NCBI GenBank assembly: GCA_947380605.1 | Contig: CANCRO010000015.1 | Coordinates: 1 to 41,199, forward strand | Direction of reading: 5' to 3' | Origin: Chitinophagaceae bacterium | Lineage (GTDB): Bacteria; Bacteroidota; Bacteroidia; Chitinophagales; Chitinophagaceae | DNA length: 41,199 nt | Translations under genes and position numbers: made by a program | In this document: in pieces, positions 22,871 through 31,329 of the stretch | Layout: the number at the start of each line of letters is the position of its first letter | Position numbering within the stretch: the first letter of the stretch is position 1 | The notes under the pieces: model-generated | What the model saw: only the letters and a program-made list of their open reading frames with translations | Told to the model about the DNA's origin: nothing | Databases searched by the model: none

Positions 22871-25699
22871 ATGGCAACAAAAATTAAAAATATAACTCCA
22901 AGCAAGACCTCTATTCAAAGACAAGAGGGGATTTTAATTCAGGGGGCAAGAACGCATAATTTAAAAAATGTAACGGTGACCATACCACGTAATCAATTGG
23001 TGGTGGTTACTGGTGTTTCAGGTTCTGGCAAATCTTCCTTAACAATTGACACTTTATTTGCTGAAGGTCAAAGAAGGTATGCGGAGAGCTTGAGTAGTTA
23101 TGCTCGTCAGTTTATGCAAAGGATGAATAAACCTGATGTTGACTTTATAAAAGGGTTATGTCCAGCCATTGCCATTGAACAAAAGGTAATCACGCGTACT
23201 CCGAGAAGTACGGTGGGTAGTATGACGGAATTATATGATTATTTGCGTCTTTTATTTGCAAGAGTGGGAGTTACTCTTTCTCCGATTAGTGGTAAAGAGG
23301 TCAAAAAGGATGATGTGGCAGATGTGATAAAGGCAATTCAAGCATTGAAGGAGGGAGATAAGGTTTTACTGTTGGTGCCATTTAAGCAGCATGCTAACAG
23401 AGCGGTTAAGGAGGAGCTGAATATTTTGATTCAAAAGGGATTTTCAAGAATTTACTTCAATAAGGAAATATTGCGTATTGAAACATTATTGGAGTCTGAT
23501 GAGGTTTTAAATAAAATAATTTCTTCACTAAAGAAAAAGGTTGCCTATTTATTGATAGATCGATTAGTTGTAAAGCGTTTTGATGAAGAGGATATCCATC
23601 GTATCAGTGATTCTGCAGGGACTGCTTTTTACGAAGGTGAGGGCGAACTAATGGTAGAAATTAATGGTGACCAACAACTTGTATTCAGCAATAAATTTGA
23701 ATTGGATGGAATTACTTTTGAGGAGCCTGTACCCAATTTGTTTTCATTCAATAACCCTTTTGGAGCTTGTCCCACCTGCGAGGGATTTAGCCAGGTATTA
23801 GGCGTTGATGCGGATCTAGTGATACCCAACAAGCAATTGAGTTTATATGAAGGGGCCGTAGCGCCTTGGAAGGGAGAAAAGTTAGGTCAATGGAAAGAGC
23901 AATTTATTCGCGCTGCAAAACATTTTAATTTTCCTGTTCACCAACCAATTATAGACCTTACAGAAGAGCAACTTGAAATATTGTGGAAGGGAAATAATTA
24001 TGCCAATGGAATCAATGATTTTTTTAAGGAGGTCGAGCAAAATTTATACAAAGTACAGTACCGTGTTTTATTAAGTCGCTATAGAGGAAGAACGCTTTGC
24101 CCGGAATGTAAAGGCCATCGATTGAGAAAGGAAGCCTTGTATGTAAAAATTGCTGATCAGCATATTGGTCAATTGTGTAGTATGCCAGTGAAAGATTTAA
24201 AAAAATGGTTTGATCAATTAAAGTTGAATGAATATCAACAACAGGTAGCCAAAAGAATTTTAATAGAAATTAATCATCGCATTAAAACATTGATGGATGT
24301 TGGATTGGGTTATCTTACCCTCAACCGATTGGCGAATTCTTTGAGTGGAGGTGAGAGTCAGCGTATTCAGCTTACAAGAAGTCTGGGAAGTAATTTAACT
24401 AATTCCTTATATATTTTAGATGAGCCTTCTATTGGGCTTCATAGTAGAGATACTGAAAAATTAATAACTGTTTTAAAAGAATTACGTGACTTAGGTAATA
24501 CAGTGGTAGTGGTAGAGCATGATGAAATGATGATGCGTGAGGCAGATTACATTATTGATATGGGACCTTTGGCAAGTCATTTGGGCGGCGAAGTAGTAGC
24601 GGCAGGCAACTATGAAGAGTTGATGGCTGATGATAGAAGTTTGACGGGGAAATATTTAAAAGGAACCTTGCAAATTGAAGCACCCAAACAACTTAGAAAT
24701 TGGAAAAGGAGTATCACTATTAAGGGGGCAAGGCAAAATAATCTTAAAAATATTTCAGTTGAATTTCCCTTGAATGTTTTTTGTGTTATCAGTGGAGTGA
24801 GTGGTAGTGGTAAAACTACTTTGGTGAAACAAATTTTATATCCTGCGCTTCAAAAATTAAAAGGAGAGGGAGTAGATAAACCGGGAATACACAAATCTAT
24901 AGAAGGTGATATTGACTATCTTTCTCAAATTGAGATGATTGATCAAAATCCAATTGGCAAATCCTCTCGAAGTAATCCGGTGACTTATATTAAGGCGTAT
25001 GATGAAATAAGGGAGTTGTATAGTGTTCAGCCACTCAGTAAGATGAGAGGTTTTTTACCCAAGCATTTTTCTTTTAACGTAGATGCTGGCAGATGCGATA
25101 CTTGTAAAGGTGAAGGGGAGCAAATTGTAGAGATGCAGTTTTTAGCCGATGTACATTTAACCTGTGAAATTTGTGGAGGAAAAAGATTTAAGGAAGAGGT
25201 ATTAGAAGTGACGTATAAGGGTAAGAGTATTTATGAGGTATTGGAAATGAGCGTAGATGAATCTATCGCATTTTTTTCTGATGAAGCCGATGTTGTAAAA
25301 AAAATACAGCCATTGAGTGATGTAGGTTTAGGCTATGTGAAACTAGGACAATCCAGTAATACCTTATCGGGTGGAGAGGCGCAAAGAGTTAAGCTTGCTT
25401 CTTTTTTAGGAAGGGGAAAATCTCAGGGTAATATCTTATTTATTTTCGACGAGCCTACTACGGGGCTTCATTTTCATGATATTAAAAAGTTGCTTACTTC
25501 CTTTAATGCATTAATAGAACAGGGTCATTCTATTTTAGTGATAGAGCACAATACTGATGTTATAAAAAGTGCGGACTGGGTAATTGATTTAGGCCCAGAA
25601 GCCGGTGATGCCGGTGGTAATTTAGTATATGCAGGCACTCCTGCAGGACTGATAAAATGCAAGGAAAGTTATACAGGAAAATTTTTACCCAAGCACTAA
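22871..25699 (+). CDS. uvrA: Excinuclease ABC subunit A
   Basis: UvrA is the damage-sensing ATPase of nucleotide excision repair. The 942 residues show two ABC modules. The first has Walker A GVSGSGKS (48-55) and signature NSLSGGESQRIQL. The second has GVSGSGKTTL, signature NTLSGGEAQRVKL and IFDEPTTGLHFHD. The C-terminal zinc finger is complete: CDTC, 19 residues, CEIC. In the first module only one cysteine pair remains (C300, C303 in GACPTCEG). The other pair, which comes about 20 residues earlier in E. coli UvrA, is replaced by FSNKFELDGITFEE. I believe this is common in Bacteroidota UvrA. The promoter at 22825-22858 supports the start. Confidence 0.96.
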   Translation: MATKIKNITPSKTSIQRQEGILIQGARTHNLKNVTVTIPRNQLVVVTGVSGSGKSSLTIDTLFAEGQRRYAESLSSYARQFMQRMNKPDVDFIKGLCPAIAIEQKVITRTPRSTVGSMTELYDYLRLLFARVGVTLSPISGKEVKKDDVADVIKAIQALKEGDKVLLLVPFKQHANRAVKEELNILIQKGFSRIYFNKEILRIETLLESDEVLNKIISSLKKKVAYLLIDRLVVKRFDEEDIHRISDSAGTAFYEGEGELMVEINGDQQLVFSNKFELDGITFEEPVPNLFSFNNPFGACPTCEGFSQVLGVDADLVIPNKQLSLYEGAVAPWKGEKLGQWKEQFIRAAKHFNFPVHQPIIDLTEEQLEILWKGNNYANGINDFFKEVEQNLYKVQYRVLLSRYRGRTLCPECKGHRLRKEALYVKIADQHIGQLCSMPVKDLKKWFDQLKLNEYQQQVAKRILIEINHRIKTLMDVGLGYLTLNRLANSLSGGESQRIQLTRSLGSNLTNSLYILDEPSIGLHSRDTEKLITVLKELRDLGNTVVVVEHDEMMMREADYIIDMGPLASHLGGEVVAAGNYEELMADDRSLTGKYLKGTLQIEAPKQLRNWKRSITIKGARQNNLKNISVEFPLNVFCVISGVSGSGKTTLVKQILYPALQKLKGEGVDKPGIHKSIEGDIDYLSQIEMIDQNPIGKSSRSNPVTYIKAYDEIRELYSVQPLSKMRGFLPKHFSFNVDAGRCDTCKGEGEQIVEMQFLADVHLTCEICGGKRFKEEVLEVTYKGKSIYEVLEMSVDESIAFFSDEADVVKKIQPLSDVGLGYVKLGQSSNTLSGGEAQRVKLASFLGRGKSQGNILFIFDEPTTGLHFHDIKKLLTSFNALIEQGHSILVIEHNTDVIKSADWVIDLGPEAGDAGGNLVYAGTPAGLIKCKESYTGKFLPKH

Positions 25700-25726
25700 A
25701 CTTATAACAATTAAACAGATTCTTGA

Positions 25727-26137
25727 CTACCTAAGGCGGTCACTATCTTTAATTAGTTTCTCATCTTTATTTATTCCTCTTGCAGAAAAAATAAGTGCGA
25801 TCAATATGAGCAGGTGGGCAACCGCTGTAATGGAAAAAGTGCCTTGTGAATAGTTTTGTATAGCCCTGAAATACAAATAAATTAGCAGTAGATCAAGTAC
25901 TATACCGATAATGCATAAACGTAATTGAATAATCCTGGTCTTATATAAAAAAATAGTGAGAAGAGTTACTACTCCCAATGCAATGGTAGTAATCATTAAT
26001 AAAACATTATCGGTACCGTTCAATTGATGGTATTGATTGTCGGGCAAAAAGGTACCGCTATAAAAGGATACTTTTAACGTAAGGAAGGATAATACAGAAG
26101 CTACTAAAAGCCATACAGATTGAATACGTTGTATCAT
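25727..26137 (-). CDS. DUF4293 family membrane protein
   Basis: The 136-residue protein starts with MIQRIQSVWLLVA, the typical DUF4293 N-terminus, and has four predicted helices (about 6-24, 44-63, 70-90 and 99-120) with a charged C-terminal tail (INKDEKLIKDSDRLR). No function is known. It lies 57 bases downstream of glyA on the same strand and may be read from the glyA promoter. It is convergent with uvrA. Confidence 0.85.
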   Translation of the reverse strand: MIQRIQSVWLLVASVLSFLTLKVSFYSGTFLPDNQYHQLNGTDNVLLMITTIALGVVTLLTIFLYKTRIIQLRLCIIGIVLDLLLIYLYFRAIQNYSQGTFSITAVAHLLILIALIFSARGINKDEKLIKDSDRLR

Positions 26138-26194
26138 AAATAGGAATATTAAATGGTGTTGTTAGGTTGCTTTCTAGCTAGTCTACAACATCAG

Positions 26195-27472
26195 TTAAAG
26201 TTCAGGATATAAAACGAATTGTTTCATGAATTCATTCACCTCTCCACGTACTGAATTAATTAAAGCGGTATCATCAGCATTCATCAATACTTTATCTACT
26301 ACATTCACCACAAATTGCATATCAGCTTCTTTCATTCCACGAGTGGTGATAGCAGCAGTTCCTACGCGGATACCAGAAGTTACAAAAGCACTTTTGTCAT
26401 CAAAGGGAACCATGTTTTTATTAAGCGTAATATCAGCTTGTACTAAAGCTTGCTCTGCTTTTTTGCCACTAATATTTTTATTGCGTAAATCTATCAGCAT
26501 TAAGTGGTTATCTGTACCACCACTAATTAGTTGATATCCTTTTTCTACAAATGCTTTAGCCATTGCTTGAGCATTGGTGATTACCTGTTGAGCATAAACT
26601 GTAAATTCATCACTAAGAATTTCTCCGAAAGCGACCGCTTTAGCAGCGATGATATGTTGTAAAGGCCCGCCTTGAATACCAGGGAAAACCGCCATATCCA
26701 AAAGGTTACTCATCATGCGAATATTACCTTTTACATCTTTTAATCCAAAAGGATTTTCGAAATCTTTTTTCATTAGAATGATACCACCTCTAGGACCTCG
26801 TAAAGTTTTATGAGTGGTAGAAGTAACAAAGTGGCAATGTTCAAAAGGAGAGCTTAATAAACCTTTTGCGATTAAGCCAGCTGGGTGTGCCATATCACAT
26901 TGAACAAATGCACCTATTTCATCAGCTACTTTTCTAATACGAGCATAATCCCAATCACGACTGTAAGCAGAAGCGCCACAAAAAATTAATTTTGGTTTAT
27001 GTTGTCTTGCTTTTTGTTCTAGTGTATCATAATCTATCAGTCCAGTTTCTTTCACTACTCCATAAAAATGAGCTTCATAAGTTTTACCAGAATAATTAAC
27101 TGGTGAGCCATGGGTAAGATGTCCTCCCATGCTTAGATCTAGTCCAAGAATTTTATCGCCGGGTTGAAGTAGCGCTAAAGTGATTGCTGCATTTGCCTGA
27201 GCACCACTATGGGGCTGAACGTTCGCGTATTCACAATTAAAAATTTGTTTTAAACGGTCTATCGCTAATTGCTCTGTTTGATCTACAAATTCACATCCAG
27301 CGTAATATCTCCTGCCAGGGTAACCTTCTGCATATTTATTGGTCATAACACTTCCTGAAGCTTGGATAACCTGCAAGGAAGTGAAATTTTCTGAGGCTAT
27401 TAATTCAATTCCGTGACGTTGACGGGCTAATTCTTTGTTGATAATATCAAAAACCAATGTATCTCTTTGCAT
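26195..27472 (-). CDS. glyA: Serine hydroxymethyltransferase
   Basis: GlyA converts serine and tetrahydrofolate to glycine and 5,10-methylenetetrahydrofolate, the main source of one-carbon units. The 425-residue PLP enzyme has the expected segments: [39 protein letters not shown]-type [11 protein letters not shown], the PLP-contacting CDMAHPAGL, and the Schiff-base lysine K222 in [15 protein letters not shown] perfect minus-strand -7 element lies 18 bases upstream. The DUF4293 gene follows on the same strand. Confidence 0.97.
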   Translation of the reverse strand: MQRDTLVFDIINKELARQRHGIELIASENFTSLQVIQASGSVMTNKYAEGYPGRRYYAGCEFVDQTEQLAIDRLKQIFNCEYANVQPHSGAQANAAITLALLQPGDKILGLDLSMGGHLTHGSPVNYSGKTYEAHFYGVVKETGLIDYDTLEQKARQHKPKLIFCGASAYSRDWDYARIRKVADEIGAFVQCDMAHPAGLIAKGLLSSPFEHCHFVTSTTHKTLRGPRGGIILMKKDFENPFGLKDVKGNIRMMSNLLDMAVFPGIQGGPLQHIIAAKAVAFGEILSDEFTVYAQQVITNAQAMAKAFVEKGYQLISGGTDNHLMLIDLRNKNISGKKAEQALVQADITLNKNMVPFDDKSAFVTSGIRVGTAAITTRGMKEADMQFVVNVVDKVLMNADDTALINSVRGEVNEFMKQFVLYPEL

Positions 27473-27490
27473 GTAATATATTTATGACTG

Positions 27491-27498
27491 CAAATATA
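27491..27498 (-). promoter_or_regulatory. -7 promoter element of glyA
   Basis: On the minus strand this reads TATATTTG, a perfect TAnnTTTG, 18 bases upstream of the glyA ATG. I do not see an exact TTTG -33 box at the expected distance. Confidence 0.55.
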
Positions 27499-27612
27499 CA
27501 AACGTGTGGTTATTTATTAGAGCCTATGGGAATAAATTGAAGTTTATTACCGACATCATTTCCACAAAATGAACTACTTTCACGTTGATTTTTCATTAAG
27601 TGGTTCTAAATA

Positions 27613-27636
27613 TAAAAAATCCGCTGTTGGCGGACT
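27613..27636 (-). terminator. Minus-strand rho-independent terminator upstream of glyA
   Basis: Read on the minus strand, the stem TCCGC/GCGGA (27634-27630 and 27624-27620) with loop CAACA is extended by a G-U and an A-U pair and followed by TTTTTT. It would stop minus-strand transcripts coming from the direction of the FAD-dehydrogenase gene before they reach glyA. Read on the plus strand, the same hairpin lies 14 bases before the nucleotidyltransferase ATG and has no T run. Confidence 0.6.
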
Positions 27637-27647
27637 AAGATTTAAAT

Positions 27648-28640
27648 ATGAAGGCGATTATCCCAGTAGCAGGAGCAGGTACTAAGCTCCGACCACATAC
27701 CTATACTCAACCAAAGGCATTGATACCCTTGGCTGGAAAAACTATATTAAGTATCATCATTGATCAGTTAAATGAAGCGGGTATTCAGGAATTTGTTTTT
27801 ATTGTCGGTTACCTAGGCGAAAAAATCCAGGATTATGTAAAAATTAATTATCCAGACCTTAGCTGCCATTTTGTTTATCAGAATGAAAGGTATGGTACAG
27901 GACATGCCATTGATTTAGCTAAAGAAATTGTAGGAGATGATCAGGTGTTAATTGTGTTAGGAGATACTATTGCAGAATACGATGTAAAGGCGATGATAGA
28001 GGCTGAATTTTCGGTATTGGCTGTAAAAAAAGTAGACGATCCTAGAAATTTTGGCGTAGCAGAAATTGACGAAGAAGAATTTATTACCCGTGTGGTAGAA
28101 AAGCCTGCTATCCCCAAAAGCAATATGGCCTTGGTGGGGATTTATAAAATAATAGAAACCCAGTCCTTGTTTACATGTTTGAAAGGAATTATGGAAAATG
28201 CAGGCATCGGAACGGATGAACTCAGTTTAACTGATGCCATTGAATGCATGATCCAAGAGGGAGCTAAATTTAAATCTTTGAAAGTAAATAGTTGGTATGA
28301 CTGCGGTAAAAAGGAGACCTTGCTCAAATCCAATGCTACGCTTCTTAAAAAATTTGGCGGTAAAGTAATTGGAGAGGAGAGTTTTGAGAATACAATTATA
28401 ATACCTCCAGTAAGTATTGGCGAAGGTTGTGATATTAAAAATTCAGTCATTGGTCCTAATGTTTCAATTGGAGAAAATACGATTCTTAATTATACTATTG
28501 TAAGGGAATCGATTATTGGATCCTTTTCTAAATTATATGATGTTGTTCTTGATGATTCTTTAATTGGGAGCGATACTGGAATTAAAGGAGAAACGCGATC
28601 ACTCAATATTGGAGATAATACAGATATTGATTTAGGATAA
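27648..28640 (+). CDS. Sugar-phosphate nucleotidyltransferase with beta-helix tail
   Basis: The 330-residue protein has an N-terminal nucleotidyltransferase fold (about 1-235) with the signature VAGAGTKLRPHTYTQPKAL; the usual Arg of GTRL is Lys here. VLGDTIAEYD follows as the metal-binding Asp segment, then FGVAEIDE, VEKPAIP and LTDAIECMI. A C-terminal stretch of hexapeptide repeats (about 245-325) suggests a left-handed beta helix, as in GlmU or some glucose-1-phosphate thymidylyltransferases. It makes an NDP-sugar from NTP and a sugar-1-phosphate, but which sugar is not decided by sequence, and there is no acetyltransferase catalytic His that I can point to. It is transcribed alone, between two minus-strand genes. 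Confidence 0.87.
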   Translation: MKAIIPVAGAGTKLRPHTYTQPKALIPLAGKTILSIIIDQLNEAGIQEFVFIVGYLGEKIQDYVKINYPDLSCHFVYQNERYGTGHAIDLAKEIVGDDQVLIVLGDTIAEYDVKAMIEAEFSVLAVKKVDDPRNFGVAEIDEEEFITRVVEKPAIPKSNMALVGIYKIIETQSLFTCLKGIMENAGIGTDELSLTDAIECMIQEGAKFKSLKVNSWYDCGKKETLLKSNATLLKKFGGKVIGEESFENTIIIPPVSIGEGCDIKNSVIGPNVSIGENTILNYTIVRESIIGSFSKLYDVVLDDSLIGSDTGIKGETRSLNIGDNTDIDLG

Positions 28641-28675
28641 GGCAGCAAATTCTTGAAGACAAGTTTCCGAAACAG

Positions 28676-30271
28676 TTACAACTTGCTGATCGATTTTTCA
28701 ATTTGTTGGGCAATTCTTTCTCCATCCATTGCAGCACTTACTATACCTCCTGCATAGCCAGCTCCTTCACCGCAAGGATAAAAGTTAGTTAATTGGGGAT
28801 GAGTTAAAGTAATGCTATCTCTTGGAATTCTAATTGGAGAAGAGGTACGACTTTCTGTAGCCACTACAATCGCTTCATTGGTAAAATAGCCTTTCATTTT
28901 TTTTCCAAAAGCTTTAAAACCTTCCGCTAGGGAATGGTATATAAAATCTGGAAGTACTTCACTTAATTGAACAGCAGTAACACCTGGCTGGTAAGAGTAA
29001 TTAGGTAAATTGGCTGATATTTTTCTGTTGGAAAAATCAACCATACGCTGAGCGGGAGCTTTAAAGTTACCTCCACCTGCAGTATAACTTTGTTGTTCTA
29101 CCATTTGCTGAAAATGCATTAAGTGAAGTGGACTATCAGCAGGTTCATTGGATAATTGTTTATTTTTTTTTCTTGAATTTACTGCATCCGCTATCTCAAC
29201 ATTCACCACCATTCCACTATTAGCATAGGGGTTATTTCTTTTGGAGGGGCTCCAACCATTTACCACTAGCTCTCCTGGAGAAGTTGCAGCAGGTGCAATG
29301 ATTCCACCTGGACACATACAGAAGGAGAATACCCCTCTACCATTTATTTGTTGAACTAAACTATAGGCTGCAGGAGGTAAAAATTCGCCTCTACTGGTAC
29401 AATGATATTGTAACTGATCAATCAGTATTTGAGGATGTTCAACCCTTACACCTAATGCAAAAGGTTTTGCTTCGATGGCTATTTTTTTTCGGTGGAGTAA
29501 TTCAAAGATATCTCTTGCAGAGTGGCCTGTAGCAAGTATTACAGCATCTCCTTTAAATAAATCGCCATCTGAAGTATGCACTCCAGTTACTTTGTCATTT
29601 TCAATTTTGAGGTCGATTACTTTTTTTTCAAAAATAAATTGAGCACCACTTGCTATCAGTTGCGCTCTCATAGCAGTAATAATATGGGGTAATTTGTTTG
29701 TACCAATATGTGGATGTGCTTCGTATAATATTTTTTCTTCTGCTCCAAAGTGAACGAATAGGTTTAGTATTCTATCGATGTCTCCTCTTTTATTACTTCT
29801 AGTGTAAAGCTTTCCATCACTGTAAGTACCTGCACCACCTTCTCCAAAGCAGTAGTTGCTATCAGGATCTACTATTCCATTTTTATTTAGGATGGCTAAA
29901 TCTCTTCTTCTTGCTCTAATATCTTTTCCTCGCTCTAAAACGATGGGTTGAATACCGAGCTCTAGTAATTGGAGGGCTGCAAATAAACCTGCTGGTCCAG
30001 CACCGATAATGATGACTTTTTTACTGGCTTTAGTAACCTCTTTAAAATGAAAAGATTGAAGGGTTCTTTTTTGAAATGGTTCGTTAATGAAAGCATTTAC
30101 TGTGCAATTAATCCAAATGGTTTTTCCCCTTGCATCAATCGATTGTTTGTGAATTTGAAATCCTGAAATAGTGCTCTCTTTATTTCCTGTTGCCTTACTG
30201 ATGGCAGTAATTACATTGGCTTCATTAGCCAATTGGTGGGGTAGAAGTTGTAAGGAGACTTTTTGTTGCAT
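28676..30271 (-). CDS. FAD-dependent dehydrogenase, uncharacterised (COG2509-like)
   Basis: The 531-residue flavoprotein has an N-terminal extension of about 80 residues, then the FAD-binding Rossmann motif KVIIIGAGPAGLFAA (GAGPAG at 90-95), LERGKDIRARRRD, and a glycine-rich CFGEGGAGTYSDGKLYTR. VILATGHSARDIFELL, CMCPGGIIAPAATSPGEL and a C-terminal YPCGEGAGYAGGIVSAAMDG follow. This set is the signature of the uncharacterised COG2509 dehydrogenase family. The substrate is unknown. It lies 134 bases downstream of the DUF3127 gene on the same strand and is convergent with the nucleotidyltransferase gene. Confidence 0.88.
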   Translation of the reverse strand: MQQKVSLQLLPHQLANEANVITAISKATGNKESTISGFQIHKQSIDARGKTIWINCTVNAFINEPFQKRTLQSFHFKEVTKASKKVIIIGAGPAGLFAALQLLELGIQPIVLERGKDIRARRRDLAILNKNGIVDPDSNYCFGEGGAGTYSDGKLYTRSNKRGDIDRILNLFVHFGAEEKILYEAHPHIGTNKLPHIITAMRAQLIASGAQFIFEKKVIDLKIENDKVTGVHTSDGDLFKGDAVILATGHSARDIFELLHRKKIAIEAKPFALGVRVEHPQILIDQLQYHCTSRGEFLPPAAYSLVQQINGRGVFSFCMCPGGIIAPAATSPGELVVNGWSPSKRNNPYANSGMVVNVEIADAVNSRKKNKQLSNEPADSPLHLMHFQQMVEQQSYTAGGGNFKAPAQRMVDFSNRKISANLPNYSYQPGVTAVQLSEVLPDFIYHSLAEGFKAFGKKMKGYFTNEAIVVATESRTSSPIRIPRDSITLTHPQLTNFYPCGEGAGYAGGIVSAAMDGERIAQQIEKSISKL

Positions 30272-30405
30272 AGGCTAGCAAATTTCAAAGAGGTATAATT
30301 ATCCCCGAGGGTAAATATGGATGAAATTTGTTATATAATCTGAGGTCAATAAGTAGTATTCAATTTTTCCCATCTCCTTTTCAATCCAAAAATGAATTGA
30401 AAACC

Positions 30406-30798
30406 TTAAAATGGCAAATCGTCTATTGCTTCGGGTGAGGACGCTGAAAAGTTATCCAAAGGTTCAATGTATGCTGAGTCAATTCCGCTTTGATCTGATC
30501 CAGCGTTTGAAACTTGTTCAATTCTCCAAGCATCTAAGTTGGTGATATAATTTACTTTTCCTTCTTTCTCCCATTTACTTCCTTTAATATTGAAATACAC
30601 TTTTATTTCATCACCAACATTTACTTTATCAATGATAGAAGTTTTATCTTGAACAGATTGAAACTTTACATAATTCGTAACAGTTCTTCCACCAATATCA
30701 TCTGTTTTTTCAACTGCAAATTCTCTTGTTTTGAAAGTAGCCGTTCGCTGAACCACCTCATATTTTGCAACTAGTTTTCCTGTTAATTCGTAACTCAT
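30406..30798 (-). CDS. DUF3127 OB-fold protein
   Basis: The 130-residue protein begins MSYELTGKLVAKYE and has a series of beta strands: FKTREFAVEK, YVKFQSVQDK, GDEIKVYFNIKGSKWEKEG, then YITNLDAWRIEQV. This is the DUF3127 family, which resembles single-stranded DNA-binding OB folds. The acidic C-terminus ends EAIDDLPF, very like the acidic C-terminal tip (DDxPF) of SSB proteins, which recruits DNA-processing partners. The likeness suggests ssDNA binding, but this is an inference. Promoter element TACTTTTG lies 18 bases upstream on the minus strand. Confidence 0.85.
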   Translation of the reverse strand: MSYELTGKLVAKYEVVQRTATFKTREFAVEKTDDIGGRTVTNYVKFQSVQDKTSIIDKVNVGDEIKVYFNIKGSKWEKEGKVNYITNLDAWRIEQVSNAGSDQSGIDSAYIEPLDNFSASSPEAIDDLPF

Positions 30799-30816
30799 TT
30801 TTTAATGTTTGTGAAA

Positions 30817-30824
30817 CAAAAGTA
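30817..30824 (-). promoter_or_regulatory. -7 promoter element of the DUF3127 gene
   Basis: The minus-strand reading TACTTTTG is a perfect TAnnTTTG match, 18 bases upstream of the ATG. A -33 box is not clear. Confidence 0.5.
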
Positions 30825-31329
30825 ATCTTATTTACTTATAATTTTTTTGCAGCTATAGTAATAATTAATTTTAAAAAAGATAAAAAAACACATTGAAAGG
30901 TCATTGCTTGAAAAAATCAGGGTGGGGATAACTAGCCATAATAATTTTCAAAGTTGGTCGTTGTTAAAGTGGGAAGGAAAAATAAGGTCTAATTAATTAA
31001 AAATAAAGAAATTGGAGAGGGGTTATTAAATACTATATTTTAATCATATGTTTATTGCCAAAAAATAGGTTAAAATTGCTTTAATTGAATAGGAGCTTAC
31101 ATTTCACGGCACTTAAGTATCTACTAGCCAGCTTAAAATTTTTTCATTTTTTTTTGAAAAAAATGCTGCCAAGAAATAGTTTTAAAAAAAGGAAGAAAAA
31201 AATTTTTTTATTAACAATTTCTTTTGATATTCGCTTGACTTTCAAAAACAGGTCCGATTTAGAAGTCTTGGTGTTTGATTGAAATTTAGGGAAAAATATT
31301 ACTCAGTATAAATAATTGCTTAAGGAATA
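30825..31329. other. AT-rich intergenic region upstream of dnaA
   Basis: I find no credible gene in this 505-base stretch; a 65-codon frame at 31085-31282 is low-complexity Lys/Phe sequence. It holds a near DnaA box, TGGGGATAA at 30923-30931 (one mismatch from TGTGGATAA). It also holds a perfect hairpin CA-T7/A7-TG at 31145-31165 and an A7T7 run at 31196-31209. It could contain dnaA regulatory sites or part of a replication origin, but a single imperfect box is weak evidence. Confidence 0.4.

Noticed and set aside
30298-30312. TTATCCCCG near the FAD dehydrogenase start as a DnaA box
   Set aside because: It differs from TTATCCACA at two positions and is isolated.
31085-31282. 65-codon frame in the dnaA leader
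   Set aside because: It starts at a TTG codon and consists mainly of Lys and Phe from A and T runs; no signal, domain or promoter supports it.
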